DNA from: an uncultured Prochlorococcus sp.
Lineage (GTDB): Bacteria; Cyanobacteriota; Cyanobacteriia; PCC-6307; Cyanobiaceae
Direction: 5' to 3'
Length of the DNA: 58,521 nt
Assembly (NCBI GenBank): GCA_902564695.1
Contig: CACFCB010000005.1
Location: 1 to 58,521, forward strand
Shown here: positions 51,598 to 58,521 of the stretch, in pieces
Numbering within the stretch: the stretch's first letter is position 1
How the letters are laid out: every line of letters starts with the position of its first letter
Notes under the pieces: model-generated
The model's database searches: none
Seen by the model: the letters and a program-made list of their open reading frames with translations, nothing else
Told to the model about the DNA's origin: nothing
Translations under genes and position numbers: made by a program

Positions 51598-51664
51598 TGA
51601 ATTCCTATCTCAAGCACTACTTTAATCGGCAAGCAGTCCCAGTTCTAAAACCAACAGTTAAAAA

Positions 51665-52453
51665 ATGAAACCATTAAGAATTTTAATTAGTAATGATGAC
51701 GGAGTCTTCGCAGAGGGGATAAGAACACTTGCTTCATCAGCAGCCAGTAGAGGGCATGAAGTTACTGTTGTTTGCCCAGATCAAGAAAGATCAGCAACTG
51801 GTCATGGATTAACTTTACATTCACCAATAAGAGCTGAAAGAGCGGACGAATTATTTGGGAAAGGTATTAAAGCATGGGGGTGCAGCGGCACTCCTGCAGA
51901 TTGTGTGAAACTTGCCCTTAATGAACTACTCGAGAAAAAGCCAGATTTAATACTTTCTGGAATTAATCATGGTCCCAATCTGGGTACTGATATTTTTTGC
52001 TCTGGAACTGTAGCGGCTGCACTTGAAGGAACTTTAGATGGAATCCCATCAATCGCAGTGAGCATAGCCAGTTTTCAATGGAAAAATTTTAGTTTTGCAG
52101 GGAAATTAGCGTTAAATCTTGCAGAGAAAGCAATTGAACAAAATTGGCCAAACAAACTATTACTTAATTTAAATATCCCCCCTTGTGAAGAAAAAGAAAT
52201 GGGTCCTTTGGTTTGGACAAGACTTTCAATAAGACAATACGAAGAACAATTTATACGCAGAGTTGATCCAAGAGGTAATACTTATTTTTGGATGGCTGGA
52301 GAAGCTGTAAAAGATCTTCAGTCAGCTGGTGAGGGACCGAAAGAGTGGCCAAGTGATGTATCTCAAATTTCCTTATGTTCTCCCTCTTTGACTCCCATAC
52401 AGCCCGATCTCTTCTGGAGAGGAGAATTGGATAATTTACCCAAACTAATATAA
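51665..52453 (+). CDS. surE: 5'-nucleotidase SurE
   Basis: Metal-dependent nucleoside monophosphatase. 262 residues: [20 protein letters not shown] (metal Asp-Asp), [20 protein letters not shown] and [20 protein letters not shown]. Complete. Tail to tail with the DUF3611 gene, 3 bases apart. Confidence 0.94.
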   Translation: MKPLRILISNDDGVFAEGIRTLASSAASRGHEVTVVCPDQERSATGHGLTLHSPIRAERADELFGKGIKAWGCSGTPADCVKLALNELLEKKPDLILSGINHGPNLGTDIFCSGTVAAALEGTLDGIPSIAVSIASFQWKNFSFAGKLALNLAEKAIEQNWPNKLLLNLNIPPCEEKEMGPLVWTRLSIRQYEEQFIRRVDPRGNTYFWMAGEAVKDLQSAGEGPKEWPSDVSQISLCSPSLTPIQPDLFWRGELDNLPKLI

Positions 52454-52456
52454 AAA

Positions 52457-53020
52457 TTAGTTTGTCCTATAAATCCTTTGTATTAACCATAAAGAAAAAA
52501 TCAGGCCAATTAAATGCGCAAATAAAACCTGCGTGTTACTTAAAACTGAAAGCATTTCTAAAGAAGTAATTGGATAATTTTCCATTGCTCTCATCCCTGC
52601 ACCTATAGAAATACCAGGGGCTTGCATTGAAGCCTGAACGAACAAAGCACCTGCTAAAGATTGATATCCCACAGAAGAAAAAACTAAACCAACCAAATCC
52701 ACAATCAAGCCTCTTTTAAGCAATCGACTTGTTTCACCTCTACTTGGACGAGCGTCACTACCAAGAGCTCTGCCTTTCTTTACAATCAGCCAACCTTGCC
52801 AGAGGCTAAATAGCAATAAGATAAAAGCCAATGTTGTAAGAGAAAGACCTGGGCCCAGTCCCAATGCTCTCTCTGAGTTTCTGGCTAAACTACTTCCAAC
52901 GTTATTGAACAAAAGCACACCCACTACTACTACACCCAAAATTGTTTGTATCCAAAAACGAATCCAACCAATTCTTCGCATTCCTAAAGAAAGCAATTGA
53001 AAATCACGTTGATCTGCCAT
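52457..53020 (-). CDS. DUF3611-type membrane protein
   Basis: 187 residues from ATG 53020 (MADQRDFQLLSLGMRRIGWI); a GTG lies one codon upstream. Four helices: IRFWIQTILGVVVVGVLLFN, SLTTLAFILLLFSLWQGWLI, GLIVDLVGLVFSSVGYQSLA and NTQVLFAHLIGLIFSLWLIQ, with the acidic/Arg loop DARPSRGETSRLLKRG. This layout matches the cyanobacterial/plastid DUF3611 family, probably in thylakoids. Function unknown. Confidence 0.75.
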   Translation of the reverse strand: MADQRDFQLLSLGMRRIGWIRFWIQTILGVVVVGVLLFNNVGSSLARNSERALGLGPGLSLTTLAFILLLFSLWQGWLIVKKGRALGSDARPSRGETSRLLKRGLIVDLVGLVFSSVGYQSLAGALFVQASMQAPGISIGAGMRAMENYPITSLEMLSVLSNTQVLFAHLIGLIFSLWLIQRIYRTN

Positions 53021-53047
53021 CACGATGAATAAGGCGATAAATCAAAT

Positions 53048-54001
53048 TTGCCACCTAAGCACAAAACTTGCACGTTTATCTTGATTCCTCTCTGTGCTCC
53101 TGAAAACGCAAAACACCCTACAGCACTTGCTTTAGGAAGTTTTGACGGCCTTCATCAAGGTCATAAAAAAGTAATAAAAGCTATCGCAAAAGAACCAATT
53201 GGCGTTCCAACAGTCGTCAGTTTCTGGCCTCATCCACGCGAGGTTCTATTTGGCGAACCAAGGCTAAGACTTGATTTACCAAATGAAAAAACATTGCTTC
53301 TAAAGCCCCTCGGTATAGAACAATTAGTTTTAGTACCATTTGATAAAACTCTTGCATCTAAAACTGCTGAAGCATTTGTGAATGAAGTTCTTGTAAAAAC
53401 ACTTCAAGCAAAACACATAGCAGTTGGAGAAAATTTTAGGTTTGGGCGAAACAGAGAAGGAGACATTTCAACTTTGAAGAAAATTGGATTATCACTAGGT
53501 ATAAAAGTATCCATCGTTCCAATTTTTGAAGACAATCATGGTCGACTTAGCAGTAGCAGAATACGTAAAGCTCTTAGTGATGGAGATTTAAAGCTTGCAA
53601 AAACTCTTTTGAATCGTCCTTACACATTTCAAGGGACTGTAGAAAAAGGGAGAGGGTTAGGCAAAACGATTGGATGGCCAACAGCAAATATAAAAATAGA
53701 TGGCCGTAAATTTCTTCCATCATTAGGTGTTTATGCAGCCTGGGCATCAATCAAAAATAAAAAAGAACGGTTCTATTCAGTAATGAATCTTGGCCCTCAA
53801 CCTACTATTGACCCAAATTCATCATCAGCAGTCGAAGTTCACCTTCTAGACAAAAAAATTAATCTGCTGGGAGAAGAATTAATTATTGAGCCAGTGGAAA
53901 TAATAAGGTTTCAAAGAAAGTTTGAGAGCATTGAAGCATTGAGCAAACAAATAAGTTTAGATGCCAAATTAGCCAAAGAGATATTGACCAAAGAATATTA
54001 A
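53048..54001 (+). CDS. ribF: Riboflavin kinase/FAD synthetase
   Basis: Makes FMN and FAD. 317 residues from TTG 53048. FAD synthetase half with LALGSFDGLHQGHKKVIKAI and SSSRIRKALSDGDLKLAKTL; riboflavin kinase half with GTVEKGRGLGKTIGWPTANI and SVMNLGPQPTIDPNSSSAVE. Divergent from the DUF3611 gene, under 30 bases apart, so the promoters must overlap. Confidence 0.92.
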   Translation: MPPKHKTCTFILIPLCAPENAKHPTALALGSFDGLHQGHKKVIKAIAKEPIGVPTVVSFWPHPREVLFGEPRLRLDLPNEKTLLLKPLGIEQLVLVPFDKTLASKTAEAFVNEVLVKTLQAKHIAVGENFRFGRNREGDISTLKKIGLSLGIKVSIVPIFEDNHGRLSSSRIRKALSDGDLKLAKTLLNRPYTFQGTVEKGRGLGKTIGWPTANIKIDGRKFLPSLGVYAAWASIKNKKERFYSVMNLGPQPTIDPNSSSAVEVHLLDKKINLLGEELIIEPVEIIRFQRKFESIEALSKQISLDAKLAKEILTKEY

Positions 54002-54003
54002 AT

Positions 54004-54120
54004 TTAAGTAATTGTGGGATAGGCGTTAGATAATCCCCATACAACAAACAAGCCAATGCCACCTAACAAAAACACTCCCCAAATCAGCACATTCATATTA
54101 TTTTCAGAATCATTTTCCAC
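54004..54120 (-). CDS. Very small single-helix membrane protein (38 aa)
   Basis: From GTG 54120: VENDSENNMNVLIWGVFLLG followed by GIGLFVVWGLSNAYPTIT. One membrane helix at about residues 10-29, an acidic N-terminus and a conserved-looking WGLSNAYP end. It looks like a small thylakoid-type subunit but I cannot assign it. ATG at 54096 would leave a 30-residue form. Tail to tail with ribF. Confidence 0.55.
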   Translation of the reverse strand: MENDSENNMNVLIWGVFLLGGIGLFVVWGLSNAYPTIT

Positions 54121-54158
54121 AATAAAATTTAAATACACATTATCTAATTAAGGATGAC

Positions 54159-55205
54159 ATGAAATCAATACCTGTCACCCCTCCCTCTGATAATCGTATT
54201 GCTCAATTAATTGACGCGAACCTTGATAGAGCAAGAGAAGGGTTACGAGTTATGGAAGATTGGTGCAGATTTGTTCTTAAAAGAAAAGATTTTTCTGTCA
54301 AAATCAAAGATTGGAGGCAGCAATTAGGAGCAAATCACCACAACATCTATCGGAAAGCAAGACTCACATCACAAGACCCCTCTATTGGGGTTTCACATCC
54401 TTTACAAAAAAACAGATTAACGCCAGAGGATATATTTATTGCGAACTCTTCCAGAGTTCAAGAAGCATTAAGAGTAATAGAAGAATTCACTCGAATAACA
54501 GATCCAAAGCTTTCTGAATTGGCTACAAAAATTAGATATGAAACTTATGAGATCGAGATCAACGTACTCAATGCAAAAAAAGTTTTAGATCATAGACAAA
54601 TCCTTAAAGATTGTTCAATATATTTAATCACTAATAACAGGAGAAATCTTAAGGAAATCGTTACTCAAGCATTGGAAGCAGGTGTAAAAATAGTTCAATA
54701 CAGAGAAAAATATATAAATGATAGTGAAAAAGTAATGCAAGCTAAAGACTTATCCTCTCTTTGTAAAAAATACAATTCTCTTTTTATAGTTAATGATCGT
54801 ATTGATATTGCACTTGCCGTTGATGCCGATGGAATTCATTTGGGGCAAGAAGATATACCAACCAAAATTGCGAGAGAAATCCTAGGGTATGAAAAAATTA
54901 TTGGACGAAGCACACACTGTCTTGAAGATATAAAGAATGCCGAAGATGAAGGCTGTGATTATATTGGCATAGGACCCATTTATTCCTCTGAAACAAAAAA
55001 GACACTACATCCAATTGGAATTGACTACCTTAGCAAGGGATTAAATAAAACTTTTCTACCAGCATTTGCTATAGGTGGAATAAATAGCTCAAATATCAAC
55101 CAATTAAATCAAATCAATAATCTTCGTATTGCAGTCTCAGACGCAATCATTAATTCAAATGACCCTTTCTCAAAAACTCAAGAGCTTTTCAAATTTTTGA
55201 CATGA
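54159..55205 (+). CDS. thiE: Thiamine-phosphate synthase, long cyanobacterial form
   Basis: Joins HMP-PP and the thiazole phosphate. 348 residues. Residues 1-140 form an extra N-terminal domain (RIAQLIDANLDRAREGLRVM; SRVQEALRVIEEFTRITDPK) found in cyanobacterial ThiE. The catalytic barrel starts near DCSIYLITNNRRNLKEIVTQ, with VKIVQYREK, IVNDRIDIALAVDADGIHLG and YIGIGPIYSSETKK. The stop overlaps thiS by 4 bases. Confidence 0.93.
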   Translation: MKSIPVTPPSDNRIAQLIDANLDRAREGLRVMEDWCRFVLKRKDFSVKIKDWRQQLGANHHNIYRKARLTSQDPSIGVSHPLQKNRLTPEDIFIANSSRVQEALRVIEEFTRITDPKLSELATKIRYETYEIEINVLNAKKVLDHRQILKDCSIYLITNNRRNLKEIVTQALEAGVKIVQYREKYINDSEKVMQAKDLSSLCKKYNSLFIVNDRIDIALAVDADGIHLGQEDIPTKIAREILGYEKIIGRSTHCLEDIKNAEDEGCDYIGIGPIYSSETKKTLHPIGIDYLSKGLNKTFLPAFAIGGINSSNINQLNQINNLRIAVSDAIINSNDPFSKTQELFKFLT

Positions 55206-55420
55206 AATTAAAAATAAACGGCGAAATCAAAACGATCGATCACTTTGATGAACAATTCTCTTTGGAGGATTTAATTAAACACTTAGGTTATCAACCTCAA
55301 TTGGTCGTAGTTGAACTAAATGGCACTATCGTTAACCCACAAGGTTGGCTTAATAAAAAAATCAAAAATGGAGATTGCCTAGAAGTTGTAACAATTGTTG
55401 GAGGAGGTTCCTACAGTTGA
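55202..55420 (+). CDS. thiS: Sulfur-carrier protein ThiS
   Basis: 72 residues, ubiquitin-like: LKINGEIKTIDHFDEQFSLE, VVVELNGTIVNPQGWLNKKI and DCLEVVTIVGGGSYS. The sulfur carrier normally ends in Gly-Gly; here GGG is followed by SYS, so three residues would have to be removed, or the protein works differently. Many cyanobacterial ThiS proteins have such short tails. Coupled to thiE by an ATGA overlap. Confidence 0.88.
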   Translation: MKLKINGEIKTIDHFDEQFSLEDLIKHLGYQPQLVVVELNGTIVNPQGWLNKKIKNGDCLEVVTIVGGGSYS

Positions 55421-55437
55421 TTAATCCTTAAAAAATA

Positions 55438-56382
55438 ATGTTCCAATTTAATCGCTTTAACTGGATAAAAAGAAAAAGAATTTTTTCTTTTCTATTTGCT
55501 TCAATATTAGTTTTCTCGTTTTTATTTATCAATCCCAACTTGGCAAATGCGGCCAGCGGAGGGCGCATAGGGGGAGGAAGCTTCAAGGCCCCTTCTACAC
55601 CGCGAAGCCAAAATTACGGAGGATATGGAGGAGGTTACAGAGGAGGGGGTATTGGTTTTCCTTTCTTATTGCCAATATTTGGTTTTGGTGGTGGTGGGGT
55701 TTTTGGTTTTTTGATACTTATGTCAATAGTAGGAGTAATTGTTAATTCATTTAAAAACTCTTCAACTTTTTCCGGCTCTAATAATGACTCAGTAGTAGTT
55801 TCTCAATCTTCAGAGCCAACTAGAATATCTCTAATACAATTTCAGATTGGATTACTTGCAAGTGCCAAAGAAATTCAAGTAAAGCTCAGAGAGCTTGCTT
55901 CATCTTCAAGCACTTCAACTTCATCCGGTCTTCAAAGAATTCTTCAAGACACAACACTTTCTTTACTAAGGAAACCTGAATTATGGGTTTACTCAAATAT
56001 AGAAACGGGGTCAGTTCCATTTTCTTCCGCAGAATCAACATTTAATAGAATTTCAATAACTGAACGAAGCAAATTAAACGCGGAACTCACTTCGAACTAT
56101 TCAGGTCAAATTTCTTCATCAAAAGACACCGAATTCAATCCTGGTGATTCGGATCCAACTAACGAATACATTGCAATAACGATTCTTGTTGCAACCAAGA
56201 AGGATCTAAGACTAAGCAACTCTGCAAACATAGAACTCATTACAGAGGCCTTGAGGCTCTTAGGGTCAATTTCCTCAAATGACTTAATAGCTTTAGAAGT
56301 CATCTGGCAACCTGAGGGAGAAGGAGAGACCTTGAGAGAAGAAGAACTAATAATTCAATACCCAAATCTTAAACATTTATAA
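55438..56382 (+). CDS. DUF1517-type membrane protein
   Basis: 314 residues. Signal or anchor at residues 12-38 (IFSFLFASILVFSFLFINPN, LANAA), then a Gly-rich segment GGRIGGGSFKAPSTPRSQNY GG, a second hydrophobic stretch (GGGGVFGFLILMSIVGVIVN) and a soluble domain (about 125-314) with RISLIQFQIGLLASAKEIQV, and EYIAITILVATKKDLRL. This is the usual design of cyanobacterial/plastid DUF1517 proteins, thought to be thylakoid-associated. Function unknown. Confidence 0.82.
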   Translation: MFQFNRFNWIKRKRIFSFLFASILVFSFLFINPNLANAASGGRIGGGSFKAPSTPRSQNYGGYGGGYRGGGIGFPFLLPIFGFGGGGVFGFLILMSIVGVIVNSFKNSSTFSGSNNDSVVVSQSSEPTRISLIQFQIGLLASAKEIQVKLRELASSSSTSTSSGLQRILQDTTLSLLRKPELWVYSNIETGSVPFSSAESTFNRISITERSKLNAELTSNYSGQISSSKDTEFNPGDSDPTNEYIAITILVATKKDLRLSNSANIELITEALRLLGSISSNDLIALEVIWQPEGEGETLREEELIIQYPNLKHL

Positions 56383-56509
56383 AGTCAGTGTCCAAATTAA
56401 CCAAAAACCTAATTTCTTTATATTTTTTTCAACTTATTTACGTAAACAACAGTCAAAAAATTCACAAATAACAGTTAGCATTCCCTCACAGCTATTTATA
56501 AGTATAGAA

Positions 56510-56677
56510 GTGTCGGCTTCTTCGCAACCAGAACCTCGTTCGATGAAATGGGAAAGCTCCGGAGAGCTTGCTCAGAGAGATTTATCAGAACTAGTAAATC
56601 GTCTTCTAGATGTTGAATCGAGCAACAATAGTGACGAACTAACAAGACTAAGTAGCAAATATGACGAAGATTCTTAA
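56510..56677 (+). CDS. Small acidic conserved-type protein (55 aa)
   Basis: From GTG 56510: MSASSQPEPRSMKWESSGEL, AQRDLSELVNRLLDVESSNN, SDELTRLSSKYDEDS. ATG 56543 is the alternative start. A soluble helical protein with a protein-like pattern but no family recognised. Confidence 0.55.
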   Translation: MSASSQPEPRSMKWESSGELAQRDLSELVNRLLDVESSNNSDELTRLSSKYDEDS

Positions 56678-56730
56678 GTATATAAATTTCCTCTTGCGCT
56701 CCTTAAGTTAATAGATCAATTTAAGGCAAA

Positions 56731-56883
56731 GTGAAAAGTTTAATGAGAAGGAAATCTATTCAATGGATAAATACTCCTGTTCTTAGTGAAGCCATATTCC
56801 GTTATGAAAAAGGTCTACTTCCTAATTCATTGAAATTATGGTTAGAACAGGTTCTGGAAATAAATCCCAAGAATACTAATTAA
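56731..56883 (+). CDS. Small hypothetical protein (50 aa)
   Basis: From GTG 56731 (or ATG 56743): MRRKSIQWINTPVLSEAIFR, YEKGLLPNSLKLWLEQVLEI and NPKNTN. Looks like a single TPR-type helical hairpin (EKGLLPNSLKLWLEQVLEINP). Role unknown. Convergent with larB. Confidence 0.45.
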   Translation: MKSLMRRKSIQWINTPVLSEAIFRYEKGLLPNSLKLWLEQVLEINPKNTN

Positions 56884-56906
56884 AATTTAGCAGAAATGAC
56901 TAATAA

Positions 56907-57554
56907 TCAAGAAGATAAAATTCTTAAAGCAGCCATAGCTGCTCCATAACCATTATCAATGTTAACGACTAACAATCCAGGAGCACAACTTGCAAGCATT
57001 CCCTCCAAAGCTGTTTTCCCACCACCACTAATTCCATATCCCACTGAAACAGGAAGTCCAATAATTGGCTGAGGAATTAATCCAGCTAGAACTGTAGGCA
57101 AAGCTCCCTCCATTCCTGCACATGCAATAACTACTTTTGTTAACTTAATTTCTTCCAACCTCCCTAGCAACCGGTGAAGTCCTGCGACACCAACATCTAC
57201 AAACAATTTAGTTTTTATTCCGTGTAAGTTTAATGCTATTTCTGCTTCTGTTGCCACACCTATATCACTTGTCCCTCCTGTCAAAATAATTACTTCTTCC
57301 TTAGAAGAAGTCCATTTCTTAAAAGCCCCCATTGTCAAACATCCTGATTCTTCATGAAACTTTGCAGAGGGAAATTCAATTAAAAGTTTGTCTCCCTTTT
57401 CTTTTGTAAGTCTTGTCACCAAAGCCGTTTCAGAGGCAAGTTGATATTTTTTCAATATTTCAGAAATTTGTTCAATTGTTTTATGCTCACCCCATATGGC
57501 CTCAACTACGCCTAGTCGACTTCGTCTTTGAAAGTCAATAATTGATTGATCCAT
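56907..57554 (-). CDS. larB: LarB-like protein (PurE-related carboxylase of nickel-pincer synthesis)
   Basis: 215 residues. DFQRRSRLGVVEAIWGEHKT at the N-terminus, then the PurE-like domain: VIILTGGTSDIGVATEAEIA, IACAGMEGALPTVLAGLIPQ and GYGISGGGKTALEGMLASCA. LarB carboxylates nicotinic acid adenine dinucleotide in nickel-pincer nucleotide synthesis in other bacteria; in cyanobacteria it is often present without larC/larE, so the role here is uncertain. Two bases downstream of the TIGR03792-type gene. Confidence 0.85.
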   Translation of the reverse strand: MDQSIIDFQRRSRLGVVEAIWGEHKTIEQISEILKKYQLASETALVTRLTKEKGDKLLIEFPSAKFHEESGCLTMGAFKKWTSSKEEVIILTGGTSDIGVATEAEIALNLHGIKTKLFVDVGVAGLHRLLGRLEEIKLTKVVIACAGMEGALPTVLAGLIPQPIIGLPVSVGYGISGGGKTALEGMLASCAPGLLVVNIDNGYGAAMAALRILSS

Positions 57555-57556
57555 TT

Positions 57557-58012
57557 TTACTCAGGATTTAATTCCCCCTCATAAATCAATGGGAAAGGAT
57601 TCCCACTATTTTTTCCTGTTTCCTTTCTGGCAATTTTTTCGAAATCCTGCTGTACGAGATTTATTTCCTTTTGAGAAATATTTTTCCAAATTTCTCTCGA
57701 CTCCCAACCAATCAATAAAGTCGCTTCCTCTAATTTAGAATCCCAAAAAAGTTGTCGTCCTAAAAAACCATCTTGTTTCAATAACCATGGCTCCCAGCTT
57801 CCTTCTTCAGCTTTCAACCAGGCATTTTTAAAGTCTTTCGGAACATCAAGTTTTAAATGCTCTACAACAGCTTCTTTGGGAAAATTCACTTGCAAAAAAG
57901 ACTCAGCATTAATATTTTTCACGTTTACAAAAAAACTTGAGACTAGTATCAAATTTATTAAAAGAAAGCTAAATATTCTTTCGAAAATTTTCTTCGTTCT
58001 AATCTTTTTCAT
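57557..58012 (-). CDS. TIGR03792-type cyanobacterial protein, signal-anchored
   Basis: 151 residues. Hydrophobic N-terminus (IFSFLLINLILVSSFFVNVK), then VEHLKLDVPKDFKNAWLKAE, EGSWEPWLLKQDGFLGRQLF and ATLLIGWESREIWKNISQKE. This pattern, a ferredoxin-like ABM fold with QDGFLG and W.SRE.W, fits the TIGR03792 family as I know it. Function unknown. Its ATG (58012) overlaps the stop of the ispF remnant, which suggests an ancestral ispF-TIGR03792-larB operon. Confidence 0.75.
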   Translation of the reverse strand: MKKIRTKKIFERIFSFLLINLILVSSFFVNVKNINAESFLQVNFPKEAVVEHLKLDVPKDFKNAWLKAEEGSWEPWLLKQDGFLGRQLFWDSKLEEATLLIGWESREIWKNISQKEINLVQQDFEKIARKETGKNSGNPFPLIYEGELNPE

Positions 58013-58200
58013 TTTCTTTCATCAAAACTACTGCATGACAAGATATACCTTCCTCTCTACCCTCTGCACCTAATTTTTCATTGGTAGTTGCTTTGACTCC
58101 TATATCATCAATGTTAACTGATATTTTCTTTGATATATTCTCCTTCATTAAGTGTATGTGTTTCTAATTTCTTTATTTTGGTTCTGCGACTGTTAGATAA
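57999..58200 (-). pseudogene. C-terminal remnant of a second ispF
   Basis: On the minus strand the sequence reads HLMKENISKKISVNIDDIGV, then KATTNEKLGAEGREEGISCH and AVVLMKENEKD before TAG (58001-57999). KATT.E.LG..GREEGI..HAV.L is the C-terminal signature of IspF. Further upstream a different frame gives TVAEPKIKKLE, matching the preceding IspF strand, so a frameshift lies near 58160. The N-terminal two thirds are absent. The fragment runs opposite to the ispF start at 58345. Confidence 0.85.
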
Positions 58201-58344
58201 CGCATAATTAAATGTGCTTACGTTCTCTCTAGGCTTAACTATGATGAAATTGATCGAAAAATCTTTTAATTAATTCGTTCAAAACTAACGTAATTTAAAC
58301 ACAGATGAGTCACAGGTCGAAATTCTCCCTAGAAAGGCGCTGAT

Positions 58345-58521
58345 ATGTCAGACAATTTTCCACGATTACGGATCGGCAACGGTTACGACATGCACCGATT
58401 GGTCCCTGGTCGACCTTTAATTCTTGGAGGGGTTAAGTTAAATCATCCTGAAGGCTTAGGTCTTGATGGACATAGTGATGCAGATGTTCTCACTCATGCA
58501 ATTATGGATGCCATTTTAGGA
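58345..58521 (+). CDS. ispF: 2-C-methyl-D-erythritol 2,4-cyclodiphosphate synthase (5' part)
   Basis: MEP-pathway enzyme for isoprenoid precursors. The window ends inside it. [20 protein letters not shown] has the metal-binding DMH motif, followed by [20 protein letters not shown] and [18 protein letters not shown] with the HSDADV site. The first 80 bases look GC-richer than the neighbours. Its C-terminus is outside the window, so integrity cannot be judged. Confidence 0.93.
   Translation, partial: MSDNFPRLRIGNGYDMHRLVPGRPLILGGVKLNHPEGLGLDGHSDADVLTHAIMDAILG

Overview
The window looks like a chromosome segment of a marine picocyanobacterium, most likely Prochlorococcus, perhaps a low-light clade with intermediate-low GC. 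The basis is AT-rich composition, very short intergenic gaps, and a set of small cyanobacterial families (Ycf46-type AAA ATPase, families I recognise as DUF2808, DUF3122, DUF3611, DUF1517, DUF2214 and TIGR03792, IsiB flavodoxin, long cyanobacterial ThiE). The clade is inference: there is no rRNA here, and family names come from memory of the sequence types, not from a search.

Layout. 1-5.9 kb is a decayed accessory zone: a trypsin-like protease remnant, a GC-richer gene of plasmid/phage type with a coiled-coil tail, a run of tiny genes joined by ATGA overlaps, a 48-base perfect palindrome, and further broken genes. 5.9-13 kb holds peroxiredoxin Q, a TPR-methyltransferase, SemiSWEET and a group of small membrane proteins beside flavodoxin, one of which carries a PsbF-like (cytochrome b559 beta) segment without the heme-binding His. 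13-30 kb is mostly core: glycosyltransferases (one frameshifted), an EamA permease, sppA, aroH, then rpmH-rnpA-[PH-domain gene with a stop]-yidC-ycf46-serS-rseP-rpsN-pnp, cysQ and rsmI. 30-42.5 kb is a second accessory zone next to tRNA-Arg(TCT) and tRNA-Ala(TGC). It has two TPR proteins with different C-terminal enzyme domains, an FkbM methyltransferase, and a roughly 2.6 kb insert bounded by tRNA-Ala and a displaced partial copy of its 3' half. 42.6-58.5 kb is core again: lexA, argF, ftsH, ribD, cobL, nadK, pheS, surE, ribF, thiE-thiS, larB, and an ispF remnant facing the start of an apparently intact ispF.

How the parts may work together. The most interesting unit is the tRNA-Ala insert. 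It encodes a CRP-type regulator that keeps cAMP-pocket and TGTGA-reading residues, then a perfect TGTGA-N6-TCACA operator with a TATAAC box at class II spacing, then a GC-rich gene of unknown function. This reads as a self-contained regulator-plus-target module. The second is a modular TPR family: one N-terminal cap and TPR array joined to a methyltransferase, a 2OG-Fe(II)-oxygenase-like domain or a GT9-like glycosyltransferase. An orphan piece of the methyltransferase C-terminus lies just after the oxygenase gene, as expected if C-terminal cassettes have been swapped.

Several genes are broken by a single base (19547, 15400-15405, 36572-36576, about 4070). They may be recent pseudogenes or sequence errors.
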